Shown piece after piece: positions 22,051 through 34,490 of a stretch of DNA of 64,000 nucleotides. The notes beneath the pieces are model-generated. The model was not told the DNA's origin and ran no database searches. It worked only from the letters and a program-made list of their open reading frames with translations. Numbering within the stretch: position 1 is the first letter of the stretch; every line of letters begins with the position of its first letter. Source of the DNA: Glycine soja (lineage: Eukaryota > Streptophyta > Magnoliopsida > Fabales > Fabaceae). The translations under genes and the position numbers were made by a program. Location: assembly GCF_004193775.1 (NCBI RefSeq), contig NC_041008.1, positions 8,820,731 through 8,884,730 of the forward strand, in the 5' to 3' direction.

Positions 22051-25000
22051 GCTAGAATGCGCCACATAGGATGATGATGTCATACTAGGCTAACGAGTCA
22101 CGACCAGGATTGCTCACATTTGCATTTTTCTTCTAGCTACAAAACGGGAGTTAGTATATTTTATTAATTCTTTTAGGTTTGATGTCATCTATATTTATCT
22201 GTTCTATAATTTTTTATTAATTAAAATACACAAGTTTAAAATATAAGACCTTCATTTTTCCCATTATTTCAATGAGATGTTTTTAAACTAAATTACATAC
22301 ATGAAGATTTTCTAATTTCAATACTCACTAAGCACCATTTTGGGATCAAAGATAAAATTGTGATTAATACATAAATTGAATTATGTAAATAAATTTTACT
22401 TAATAAAGTCAATATTGCAAATTTGGCTCTTCAACGACAGTTATTGATTGGAATAAATAAAGCTATAGTTTTCCATTTTTAAAAAGGTGTTTATATGTGA
22501 TTTGTCTATCTACAAAGAAAGTGGCACTCAATAATTAATATTGACATGAAAGAAAATTAATATTTTGTTCAAATCAAATCAGTTAGCGCAGTAAATTTTT
22601 AAATGATTTATAAAATATTTCGTACTATAGTTTTTATTTATATATTTTTTCGTACAAGAGGCAAATAATTAAGAAACAATCTTTTTGAATCTGTTGAGAA
22701 AAAGGAAGGAAGAATAAATTTTGCCTTTGCCCCAAATCCAAATGAATAATCAATATAAATTGCTATTATATAATGAGTGTTTTGTGTTTTATAACTTTCG
22801 TATTTTTAGTATTTGCTTCATTGTTTAAAATACACTCAACATTTTAGATGATCAAACTCTAAACACATTCAAAATATTGTCGACTTTAACTCACATATTT
22901 TTCACAATTTTATTCCTAAAGGCATTTCTATTGGTAAAAGGAGAATGTTTATAAAATATTTTTAGTCTCAATATTTAAATAATTTGGGACATTTTTTGTG
23001 AAGAGGAGTGGTAACAATATCCAACACACTCTTTTTACTAAACACGTAACTAGTGGTTTAAATTTATTAAAAAATTAAAAAATTAAATTAAATAAATCGT
23101 GAAATCCATCAAAAATGTATTTTTCTATGAATTTCATTTAGTAAAAAATATTTTAAAAATATGTTAGAAGATATATTGTTAACATTTTTCTTTTGTGAAT
23201 CAGAACAATAATCCCTCACTTGAGGCTAAGGGAAGAGAGTTTTGTGGTTCCCCTGAGTTGCCTAGGTCATTCTTCTACCATTAATAATTCGATCTTGATT
23301 TTATTACATGGTTAAGCTTAATGCATTTGTTGTATTATCCACTTACATGGATCTTGCCATTTTGTTCTTAAAAATCATTTCAATGAGTCAAGGGAGAGAG
23401 TATTTATAAATTATCATTAATTTTCTATACATATAAATTATCATTAATTAACTCAAATATTAAGAGACGTAAGACTTTTTTAGCATACCAAAGAATAAGC
23501 CATCAATTTCATTTCTAAAACATTATTCTTTTTCCTAAATAGTCCTTAAGGTAAACGAATTGCATAAGTAATCATTCAAATATTATAAATCATATTATAT
23601 GTGTGTGTGTGTGTTTGTGTGTATGTATAAAAAAAAAAAAAACAAAGACGAAGAGAGAGTAGAAAACTGAGCAAACAAAATTTAAAAAACTGTTCAACGT
23701 ACCGACATGTATAAGACGTTGACCAGTTTTTACAATATTATTGATTAAATTTTAGATTGATTTTAATAAAATATATCAATATAAGACTATACGTTGATAA
23801 ATGTTTAATGCTTTATAAATTATTTATCTAATCTTATTATTTTAAGAACTATGTAGGAAATGGAATAATGTTTAGGAACCAATTATATAAACAATTTTTT
23901 TATGTCATTACCTTATTAAAAAAAAATTGTGGAGTTGGGTGGGGGAAGTAAACCGAGACGTAAACCTGTGAAGGAAGAAAAACGGGGAAATGAAAAAAAA
24001 ATAAAATATGGACAGTATTTGTTTATAGTTCGTAATGGTTCAACGGGTTCGAAAATTGTTTAAATGATATGAACGGCAAAAAGAGGATAACTATATGAGA
24101 GGTTTGTGTAATAATCGAAAGTGTTATATCCGTCACGGTTGAAAACATGAGGCTGGAAGTCGCATTAGAAGACAAAATTTAAAATTGAATGAATTAAAGT
24201 AGTGTTACATTGTTCCACACCATACATCATCACTCACATAAGTTAACAACTTGGAATATTCATTGTTTATACTTTATATTATAGGGGGGAAATTAGCATG
24301 AGCTTAGATTTTTATAAAGAATTAAAAAAAAAGTGTTATTCTGTCGGTTATTAGAGTAAATAAAAGAGTTTTAGAAGAAAGAATATTGCTACCTTTATTT
24401 TCTATATAAATATATTGTTTTTTATTTTTAATTATTGTAATTATAGTATTTGATTTTGAGATTTTCTAATAAAAATCCGCATAAAATTTTATTCTTAATT
24501 ATACTTAAAAGCTTCCTTCTCATCTAGAAAATGAACTAAAACTATTGAATACTCAGTATTGATTTTTTTTTTTTTTGTGTGTGTGTGTGTGTGACCTCTT
24601 TTAATTTTATAAACTACACGCATGTTCCAAAAGATTCTTCAGTTATGCTTAAAAAGGTTCAGTTATTGTTATGAATTTATAATTGGAAAATGTTCATAAT
24701 GTAAATATTTTCTATATTTTTATAAGAATTGTCACAAAAATTATTAACTTTTAATATAATTGTATTAAAAGTTATATTTTGGATAATTATTAATTTACTC
24801 AAAATTCTTTACAACAGTGTATCAAAATTAAACTTTATTATTACTCATGGAAACGTATTTGAACTCACTTTTATGACACAACAATAAACAAATATAAAAA
24901 ATTAATTGATTAAACATAAGTAAGTAATTAATGTTCTAAAGTTAAAATTGAATTGTTTAAAATATTATTTAAATTTGATCTTTGGTGAAAATATTTTTTT

Positions 25001-25545
25001 TATAATATTTTATTTATTTCTGGATCGAATTGTGAATAAGTTAAAGTCTTTTCCTTTAATAGATAGGAGGGTTAAGAAAAAAAAGAAGTAAACAAATATA
25101 AAAAATTTCTCTACTTTTATTATCGTAAAATTCAAATAATTATACTTTGCAAAGTCTTACTTTTATTACCTAATAAACAAGAAAAAACCTTGCGTTGTTT
25201 TGTTTGACTTGATCTCTAATATAAAAATACATATAATAGGAAAGTTTGGAAAACCTTCTACATAAGGAATCGATTGCATATACTCGATATTTTAGTTTAG
25301 AGAGGGAAGAAAAAAAGGAGCCGTGATTGTCATTATAGAATAGCATCCAAAGAAATGGACAAAACATTCAGAAAACGGAAAAATAAAAGAGAAGAATAAT
25401 GCTTGATGCAATATACAGAACTAGTACCAAATTAAATTAAAAGAAAAAAGAAACTGAATATAAAAATAAAGAAAGAAAAAGTAGTTAAGATATAAGAATA
25501 TTTATCTATCTATTTTGGACTAATTGTTTGGTTCCAAATGGGGAA
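22051..25545. other. AT-rich intergenic region upstream of BRUTUS
   Basis: No coding sequence is recognised. Simple repeats include a (GT)n tract at about 23599-23626 followed by poly-A, and a T run plus (GT)n at 24563-24593. The rest is AT-rich with short chance open frames. Confidence 0.6.
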
Positions 25546-25549
25546 GTCA

Positions 25550-25870
25550 CGTTCAAGGTGTTATGTTAGTTTGAAAAAGAAGAGTGGAAAGAGAAAGGGT
25601 AAAAGAGTTGGCAGAGGATAAGAAAGGCACAAGGGAGGCACGAGCAGAGTGTGTGGCGTGGATTAGTTGGCACTTGACATCCCCATGCCTGTATAAGCCT
25701 AAGCTTGTCTTGGCTTTGCACGACACATTCCTCCTCCAGGTTTCAACTTTCATTCATTCTTTTGGCCATGTTGTCCATAATATTCAATTCCCCCATCCCC
25801 TTCTATTTAAGATGTGAAAACAATGGCACGATTTCATTGCCTCCTGGCTCGTAAATTCAGGTTACAAGTC
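25550..25870 (+). other. GC-richer island, possible orphan promoter and first exon
   Basis: This 300-bp block stands out from the AT-rich surroundings. It contains TATA-like strings (CCTGTATAAGCC, CTATTTAAG) and, at 25823, ATGGCACGATTTCATTGCCT. That opens a short frame (MARFHCLLARKF) ending at a possible AG|GTTACA donor near 25859. I found no matching second exon, so it may be a remnant. No transcript evidence is available. Confidence 0.2.
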
Positions 25871-26101
25871 AATAATCTACATAAGTCTACTAACCTACAA
25901 ATTTAATAGGCAAATATTCAAATACAGGGTAATACATTAGAAAACCTGATCCATATTCCATAGGATTTTGTAAGTTGTAACAAAACAAAATAAAATAAAA
26001 CAACTTAGGTGCGTTTTAGTACCTAAATATGTAAACAGTAATAATTTAGGGTATCAAGAAAATATATTTTGGGATTTTGATTTTTAATTTTAAAAAATGC
26101 T

Positions 26102-27052
26102 CCTTACATTTGACATGGTTGTTGCGGCCACCAACACTATTATTAATGTTGTTGTCGCTTATACCATTGTCATCGTTATTATCAGTATCATGGTTGTCAC
26201 TATTACTATTTTTATTGTCACCACCGTCGTGTACATACATTTTGGGGTCTAAGGCAAAAATGTTAAAGAGACCTTTTTTTTACAAGGATTTTAAAGAGAC
26301 TTAATATATTATATGAAATATCAATTTTTATATTAATCTTCTAGTTTTTTTAGCTACAAAATCATTTATCAGAGTTTTATAATCAAGCAATTCTAACACT
26401 TCACTTTCAATAGATAAAATAGCTAACTCATTCAATCTATCTTGTAACATTGTTAATTTTAAATATGATTTAAGCAATTTTAATTTTGAAAAACTTCTTT
26501 CAGCAGTAGCAACTGTCATAGGGATTGTCAATAAAATTCTATACGCAATATAAACATTTGGAAAAGAATCTAAAGTTTTAATATAACTCAATACTTTTAT
26601 TGGTGTGCTAATTTCTTCTCTTAACACTTCTCTTAATACTTTCAATTCTGAAAATAAATCAAGACCATCAATATCAGATTTTTTAGATAAATGATTTACG
26701 ATAACCATTACATTCATAACTTAAGATTATATAGTCTTATTAATGAAAAAATGATTACAAATAATAAATCATATCTTAACAAAATTTACCACTTAATAAT
26801 TTAAATTGACAAAAAAAATTAAAAATGTAAAAAAAAAAATGAAACTCTTGGGGACCTAAGGCAAAGGCCTCATTGGCCTTATGGTTTCCATGACCTTGAC
26901 CGCCACTGTTGTTATCGCTACCACTACCATCTTCGTTTCCAAAACTCCAATGTCATTATTGTTATGGTCACTATTATCACCATCACTCATATTGACATTA
27001 ATATGACTACCATTGTTGTCATCATTGTTGATATTGTCGTCACCATAACAAA
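26102..27052. repeat. Degenerate triplet-repeat tract split by a transposon remnant
   Basis: 26102-26233 and 26893-27052 are both built of imperfect ATT/GTT/CAC/ACC triplets (for example TTGTCATCGTTATTATCAGT and TGTTATGGTCACTATTATCA). Between them sits about 660 bp of unrelated sequence with a hAT transposase fragment. The outer parts look like one tract interrupted by insertion. Confidence 0.6.
26328..26717 (-). pseudogene. hAT transposase C-terminal dimerisation domain, 5'-truncated
   Basis: The minus-strand open frame of about 129 residues includes RILLTIPMTVATAERSFSKL followed by KLLKSYLKLTMLQDRLNELA and ILSIESEVLELLDY. This is the conserved hAT C-terminal domain (TIPVTVASAERSFSKLKLIK type) as found in plant zinc-finger MYM-like hAT proteins. 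The N-terminal BED/TTF finger and the catalytic part are absent, and no upstream frame restores them. The first Met (26717) is simply the first in the open frame. It is a dead remnant. Confidence 0.85.
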
Positions 27053-27059
27053 AAAAATA

Positions 27060-29475
27060 CTCAAATTAATTTTAATAAAATATGAAACTTTCAAAAATGA
27101 GTTTATTTTAAAACCAAAAATTAAAGAAAAAAATTAAAACTAAATTTTAAAAACTAAAAACTTATTGTTATTTTTAAAATTTTGAAACTAAGCTAAAAAC
27201 CATCCAAAATAGGACCTTGGTTATTGAAAGAATGAAAAATCTTACTTAATTTTTTAAAGTGTAAAAAGTGAGACAATCAAGTCTCTCTACAACTTAATGA
27301 CAAATTCATCCTTAACTTGGTCATTAAAACATGTAATTAATTATTAAATTAGTCATTAAACATTATAAATTAATGATAAAATTGTCTCACGAAAATTTTC
27401 ATACTTTTTATTTATTCAAAAGTTATTTTTTGTTGTTTTTTAAGACAAAATTATTCAATTTATACATTGAGAAACCAAAATTCTCATTTACTATATAAAA
27501 AAAAAATTTAACGTTGAAGCTCCTTTAACCTAGAATGTTTTATTTTATTTTACAGGACATCAGGGCATCATGCGACCCAACTTTAGCGAAAGTGCCCATA
27601 GGTATCTGTAATAATATAAATTAATTAAGTTATAAAATGAACTAAATTTATCTAAGGATCCTTTATTTAATTAGTTTCAGGTGTCGGTCAGTGTGATTTA
27701 ACCTCGTTTTTTGTAACCAAAAGTGAATCCATATATCGTTTTTCTTCACCAAATAATTTTTCATCAAGTTGGTTAGGCCTAAAATATTATTATAGGCACG
27801 ATTGAAACAAAAGTGCTTTAGTGTGCAACATAGATTTCCAATTTGGTTTCGAGAAATCGTTGACTGTGAAAAGGGTTACAAAGGGAGGAGACAAAAAACT
27901 CGAGCGCGAGTGCTAAGGCATCCCCGTCAAATGACAAATCATTGTATGCGATTTACAATAGACTTCACGTTTTTTTTATACTGACAATTGACTTCTGTTG
28001 GAGATAAGGAGATGGATCTTAAAATTCCAGGATTAAGAACCTCCACAATATTAGAGAAGAAAATAGTTCTGTTATTTTGTTCATGTTTTTCATATCAGAT
28101 GAGAGCCATTACATATAGACAGCATATAAGCTACCAACGATTACTAACAAACTTGTACAAGAATAATAACAGATTCATTCTGTTTACAGGATAAAATAAA
28201 GTATATTCTTAATAAGGTATATTTTCGCCATTTTTCTCTCACACAAAGTCCTTCGTGTGCTTTGGAGGATAACTCTTCCTTTTGGGCCTCGACCTTTCCA
28301 TATCAGCTTCTACTTCTTGCAGACCCCTAGTTCGTACTGTATCAACTTCACATGAACAAAGAAAGTACAAAAAATAAAAAGATAAAAGAAAAAAAATCTG
28401 TGTTTGCGAGTCTAATGTACATTATAGAAATAAGTCAACTTTTTTTATTTTGGTATTTCACAATCAAGAACAGGTTAAATCAGTTTATATGTATATTAGA
28501 CCTAAAGAAATGTGTAAAGAAATAAAAAGTTAAGAGAAAAAAAATCTTAAAATCCATCTCATTAATTATTTTTTAAACACTCTTGTTAAAAATACTTTTA
28601 ATATTGAAAAAAAATCACCTTAATTGTGAAACCAACTCGTAAGACGAAAATTATTTTTTACTTATATAGTTTATCTCAATATTATTTTTAATTAATGTGA
28701 CATTTTTTCCCATTTATTCACGACTATTCATCTTTCTAGGGATAACCATAATTTAGATTACTTTTCCAACACCTAAAAACACTATTATTTAAGATAATCA
28801 TTTTAATTTTTATACAAAGAAGATTATATTAATTTCAGGCTTTTAAGAATGGACTTATGAGACCAATGGACTTACAAAAAAGTAAACTAATTAAAGTGAC
28901 ACTTGAATAAGCATATATATAAGCCCTTATAAAAAAAGAAAATAAATAAATTTATACTTAAGTTAGAATAAGCTTTTTGAAGAATTTAAAAGGTTTAAGT
29001 TTTTTCATAAAATTTATTGTAACTTATGTATAAACTAATTTTAATTAAAGATAAACTTTCTTTAATTTCCTACCCTATAAGTTTTCATAAATTCTTCTTA
29101 TCGAAACAAAACCTTAAGCTTACAACAAAAGAAAAGTTTAAATAGATTTTTTAGTTAATTTAGACTTTAAAATACTTAAGGGATAAAACATATAGGATAA
29201 ATAGACTAAACTCAAAACTTTGATAAAAAAGAGAGTCAAATTTAAACCTTACAAAGCCTTATTAATTTAATCTACACATGTTTTACCCCTATTCAAACTA
29301 CTTTAAATTAGACTCAATTTGAATTTAAAACAACAGTAAAATAAAAATTAATAGAAATTATTCAAATAACTAAAATAAAATACGTTATAATATAGATAAT
29401 CGATATAATTAATCAATTAAAAATATCATAAATACATCTTTCAATATAAGTTATTACAAAACTTAATAATCTTAT

Positions 29476-29506
<31 letters not shown>

Positions 29507-31080
29507 ATTTATTTTTTTTGGTGAATTATATAATAATTTAATTAGTGCATAATATAAAAAAAAAAAACCTTTACCTGTGAATAGATTCTAATTAACGTTT
29601 TCCCCAAAATCAATCTAGTCTAATCTACAAATATACAACCTACTTATCCCATAAAATCTTGTCAAAATCCCATCGGTGTAAATGTAATCCACGTGTAGAC
29701 AAATACATGTACCATACCCATAATTAAGGACACAATTCAACGCTTTCTTTTTCCACCCTTTTGATGGTCTGAGATGTTTTCCATTTAAATTTGTCCGGAT
29801 GTAACCACGAAGTTGTAACCCCTTTATGTATATCATTAATGCGCAGAAAGAATTATGCATTTGCCTTGGTGGTTGAAGAAAAAATATAAAAAAAGAGAAA
29901 CTATAGATTTAAATATTTTTATTAAGAAAATTAATAAATTAATAAATAATATTTGTTGATAAAATAAACTCTGTACCTGATCGATGAATGCCATTCACTA
30001 AGGCAAAATTGTCCATTGAGTCAATTCCACCAGAAAATATGGAACTAGTAGCGTTCTCTCTACAAATATTGAAGGATCAATTTTACACTTACATTGAGTT
30101 CTATATATTTTTTTGGTTTCTAATCTTTCTAGCTAATGTAGACATAATCCACTGATTCGATCATGCATGGTTCATATCTTCAACTACAGTTACCAAACTT
30201 ATCTCTAAGCTATATATTGCTCACATGCATAATGCATTCTCCCACGGTCAATGTGTCTCACATATATATAAAGCAATTCCGAATATGCTTTCTTCGATTC
30301 TTTAGGATGAAAAATATGTCTCTCAAAGTGTGCTGAGTCTGACCAGATAAGACTTCGGATAATTTCCTCATCTCTTCAATACCACCTTCCTTTTCATTCC
30401 ACTTTGAGTCTTATTGGTAGCCAAAAGGTAAACAAGAAGGAAATAAAAGTATGACTAAAGATTGTGCGTATTAGACACAAAACGTAATTTGATTAGCCTG
30501 GGGATAAACAGACAGCATCAATCTTGGCACCGAATTAATGCTGAATAGTCAATCTTTATATTCCATTCTGGTTTAAACCGGAAACACTATTCAATTTAAC
30601 TTTCCTATAGTCGATCTAAAATATTAATTTTAATCAATCTAAAAAATCTTTTTTTATTAATGAAACTATCCAAAGTTCCTATTACTAAGCTGATTAATCA
30701 TTTGAATATGAGGTTGTCTACTTGATTCCAAGTAAAAATTAATTTCTAAGGCCTAAACCACTTATATTAGAAGAATGCAATTTACATAACACTTGAATTA
30801 TATTCTTCAACAAAGTCCCACTCTGGTCAATTAACGTGTCATTGCGCTTTGAATGCTCTTCAAATGAATCAAACATAATGGGTTTCTCAACTCCAGTTTT
30901 AGGCCATGTTCTTTTATACATGCTTTTGTTGTGAAGAGACAATAAGCAATGTGTTTGACTAAGGATGTAACTTAATAACGGGATGATGATCTTGAATAAA
31001 TTCATTTCCCTTGGTTCAAGTGATAAAATTCAGTGGTTAATATGCTCCCTTCACGTCTCTGAAATCTGAACTCTCACCGT
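27060..31080. other. Gene-poor AT-rich intergenic DNA
   Basis: No splice-consistent gene is seen. A (TA)n tract lies at about 29477-29505. Short open frames at 27802-28194, 29615-29860 and 30739-31005 show no family motifs. Confidence 0.5.
28239..28370 (-). pseudogene. Short minus-strand coding-like tail (possible copia integrase end)
   Basis: The minus strand reads VDTVRTRGLQEVEADMERSR then PKRKSYPPKHTKDFV and stop. The R-P-K-R...PP..h..DFV arrangement resembles the C-terminal end of copia-type integrase in plant polyproteins, but the match is short and nothing else of a polyprotein is seen. It is equally possible that this is chance or a last exon. Confidence 0.2.
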
Positions 31081-31089
31081 GCAACAATA

Positions 31090-31265
31090 TGTTAGTAAAG
31101 CTCATGAGATGAGAAATAAAAAAAAACGTTAAAATGAAAAAATATTCAATAAAACTTATCATTTAATAATTTAAACTAATAATAAGTAACTTTGATTAAA
31201 GATATATATTTTTTTTAGGTCTTTTGTAATTAGCAAGCCTTAGGCAATTGCCTCAATGACTTAAA
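31090..31265 (-). mobile_element. Sequence resembling the flank of the 26.3-kb hAT remnant
   Basis: AAACTTATCATTTAATAATT followed by a GGCAATTGCCTCAATGACTT phrase parallels AAATTTACCACTTAATAATT and GGCAAAGGCCTCATTGGCCT at 26770-26880. Spacing and order are similar. This suggests a second, coding-less piece of the same transposon family. Confidence 0.3.
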
Positions 31266-32216
31266 GCATTTAGTAAGTATTGCCAATTTTTTCATACTGC
31301 AATAACCGGGTTTGAAACATTCTTAGCCATAGAATATTGATTTTCAAAATATAGCCACATTTTATTCCACATTGCGAAATCTGATTAGGCGATCGGGTGT
31401 TTATTACCATTAGAAGTTATTTCTTTGGGTGTGTTATATGCATCTTGTTTGAAGTTAATAGGATGGATTTTGCTAACAAGTGCCTATATCACCTGCTAAG
31501 AAATTAAAAATAATAATAAATATTTAACACAGAAGTATAATGTTTAAGACATTTTTAACAACTTAAATCTGAATGCCATTCCTTAGCATTTGCTAATTAA
31601 AATAAAATATCCTCATCTGTTATATACAACACATTATATTAAATCAGGTAACATTACATTATATCTGTTGATTATAAATCCCGTTTCCTAACTATCATTT
31701 CTAGCAGTCATTTATTCAGACTCGACACTCAGAGCCATGGAAAGAGGTAGTGGAATCATGTGAGGGTAATTTGGTTGAATCAAACTTAAGAATAATGCTG
31801 ATGCAATTCAACAAGTCAATCTAACACAAGATGAGAACCTTAATCTGTCTTTATCCAAGTAAAGTAACACCAGCCTAATGCACAAAACCTAATAAATTTC
31901 AGGTGGTGAGGCTTGAGCAGGACTGCAGGAGCTTTCACCTGAACTATAAATTTCACCAAATGAAATGCTATTAATAGCTTCAGTTGAATTACTTTTTGGA
32001 CAGTAAATAAATAAGTAACTTTGCATTTCGAATTTCCAGAACCTATCCATCAGAACACAACCTTAAGTTTTATTTATTTATTTATTTTTCCTCTGATTAT
32101 CTTAATTATACATGAAATTGTAACTATATTATTGATTTTAGACGTATCAATTAAATGGTTTCAAGCCTGAGGAATTGTCCATAAATAGTTGTGCATGTGT
32201 AGGTGTGGAAACTTGC

Positions 32217-32709
32217 CTGTAAATCAGTAAACTTTACTGGAACCGGAGTTTTTGGATCAGAAGCTACAAACCTTAGATTCTGAAAAAAGAATGGGTTTAT
32301 GAAGTCAAAGCAATTCTTACTGGACAGAATGAGTTGATCCTGTATTACCAATTAGAACAAGTCAATCAAGTTACTTAAACTCCTATGATTTCATGGAGAT
32401 AATAAATTATGAAGTAATTATTATCTCCATGACAAACAACGGATTAGAAAATTGTCAACATACCAAACAAAAGGACTTAAAAATAAAACTAGTTTTAAAA
32501 AAGCTAATGATGGAAAGCCTCATTGCATTCTCATTTTGAGAATTTTGTTTGACATCCCCATAATTTTCCAAAACAACTTGAGTTAATAAGAGATGCATAA
32601 ATCTGTTAAATGCAAGATGTATGCAGAAGATGAGTGGTGAATTTGTCAATGTACTAACTTACATTGTCAAATTCAACTGAGAGATGAGTAAATTCACCCA
32701 TGAACCAAC
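32217..32709 (-). pseudogene. Two candidate exons of an unrecognised gene fragment
   Basis: Exon A (32709-32663) lies between TTTTACAG| and |GTAAGTTAG and encodes WFMGEFTHLSVEFDN. Exon B (32279-32217) lies between TTTTTTCAG| and a GC donor (CAG|GCAAGT) and encodes NLRFVASDPKTPVPVKFTDL followed by Q. The phases join. I could not assign the family or find convincing outer exons; possible 3' ends near 31900-32040 are ambiguous. The matching splice signals make chance less likely, but this may be a fragment, not a gene. Confidence 0.35.
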
Positions 32710-33059
32710 CTGTAAAACGTGAAAACAATCCTATCAATTTCACTTGGGCACGATGTTATCCTCTTCTTTGATCACTTCATGTTTCGTGTGTCAAAAAATG
32801 GATCAGTGTTGAGATTTTGGCAAGAATACTAAATCATGCAAGTATCAAAGTGATAAGTATTGTCACCACGAGAACTTATGCAACAATTGGGTAATTAATA
32901 ATATAATTTTTAAATTATGAATATTGAGAGAATTAATGTAACTAAAATAAAAGAAACTTGCATAACAAATTAAAAAAGAAAAATAAGAGAAAATTGGTTG
33001 AGGAATTTTGTCGAACACTTGGTATATGCACAAAAATTGAAATAATTTCAATGAGAAAA

Positions 33060-34490
33060 ATTGTCAAGGTTTAACTTCATTGGATTTCCTAACATGCAAT
33101 TAGTACATATTTCTACTCAATTAAACTTATGTTATCATCCACCCAAAACTTTATCCCAATCTTAATTTCATAAGCAATAGGATCTAAATTCCTTGATTAT
33201 ACTATCAATCATTTGAATTAGTATAATCAAACGGTTTGTATTAAGAAAAAAGATTTATTGATGACTAATCTTCTTTACCCTACCCCTATACTTAAATAAA
33301 ATTAGTTGTTTTTCTTCCGTTCACAATTCAAAAAATTTTTCCCATTATAATAGAAAGCATAAAATCTTGTAAATAAGTTGATCACACAAAAAACAAACAT
33401 TAAGAGAAGAAGAACAATGATGTTTTATTAAATAGAGACAATGTACCAATTATATAAAAGTATAACCAATTACGTTAAACTCCAACAAAAGAGAAGAATT
33501 AACTACTAATCATGGAGGAAGAAACACTTGATGGAGAAATAATGGAGAATGAATCCCTCCAAAAGTGTCAAGCACGTCTTCATGTCTCTTTCTTTTTAAA
33601 CGTAAAATGTTCTTTCTCTTTCCCCCAATCTATCTTTTACGTCCAATCTTTTCTGTTTTTAAAGAAGATAAGACCTACCCTAATTAAAGCTATAAGCTAG
33701 ATAGAGTTTAAGATAAAACAAAACAAAAATAAAAAGGAAATTCTCTTATAGGAGTCAAATGCAGATGGTGTGAATTTTTGCATAGGGTGTGTGATTCTTG
33801 CATTTCACATTTTGGCACATTCGAACTTGCATTGGGTGTGTGATTCCTTGCATATGGTGTGCAAAGTTCTCAAGACTTCCAAAAAGCTTATTTTGTCTCT
33901 GCAAGACCTCAAAAGTTAGACTTTAATAAAGTTCCTACAATCACAAGAAAACAACTAAAGATCAAGAGTAAAAGAGTATAAACTAAAAATCCTAACTAAA
34001 TAGAGCTTCTAAAAACTCAACTAAATGGATATAAACAAAGCTTAAAAACTTGAAAGGTATCTCACAATTTCTCTTGAACTACTACAAAATCTAGGATTAA
34101 AAGTTAATTATCAAGACCCCAAACTTAGAACTTTGCTTGTCCTTGAGCAACAAAACAAGAAATAAAACAATAGGTAGAACCTAATCCTAAAATAACTAAG
34201 ACAGAAAATAGACCTTTAACTCAAATCCTAATGAAAATTAAACAAGACATGACTCATAGTAATCACAAACTCATAACCACTTCATGCTCCAATTTTCACA
34301 AGTTAGTTCCATCAATTCCAATTCAAAATAAGTTGTGGTGCCCACACAAAGTTTCCATGAATAGTTCATTAACAGATTAACAAGAATGACACAATTGCAA
34401 TCAACAACTCAAATTCCTTGATTCTTACAAAGTATATCTTTCATGCACAAAAAGTAGGTAAGTGTATCTCTTAAATCACACAATGAAATA
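33060..34490. other. Retrotransposon-like non-coding DNA, no gene seen
   Basis: The segment has no long open frame. It includes a short repeated phrase (TGCATAGGGTGTGTGATTCT / TGCATTGGGTGTGTGATTCC at 33780-33860). A string at 34110-34145 (CCCAAACTTAGAACTTTGCT) resembles non-coding internal sequence of legume LTR elements. This assignment is a guess from composition and phrase. Confidence 0.3.
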
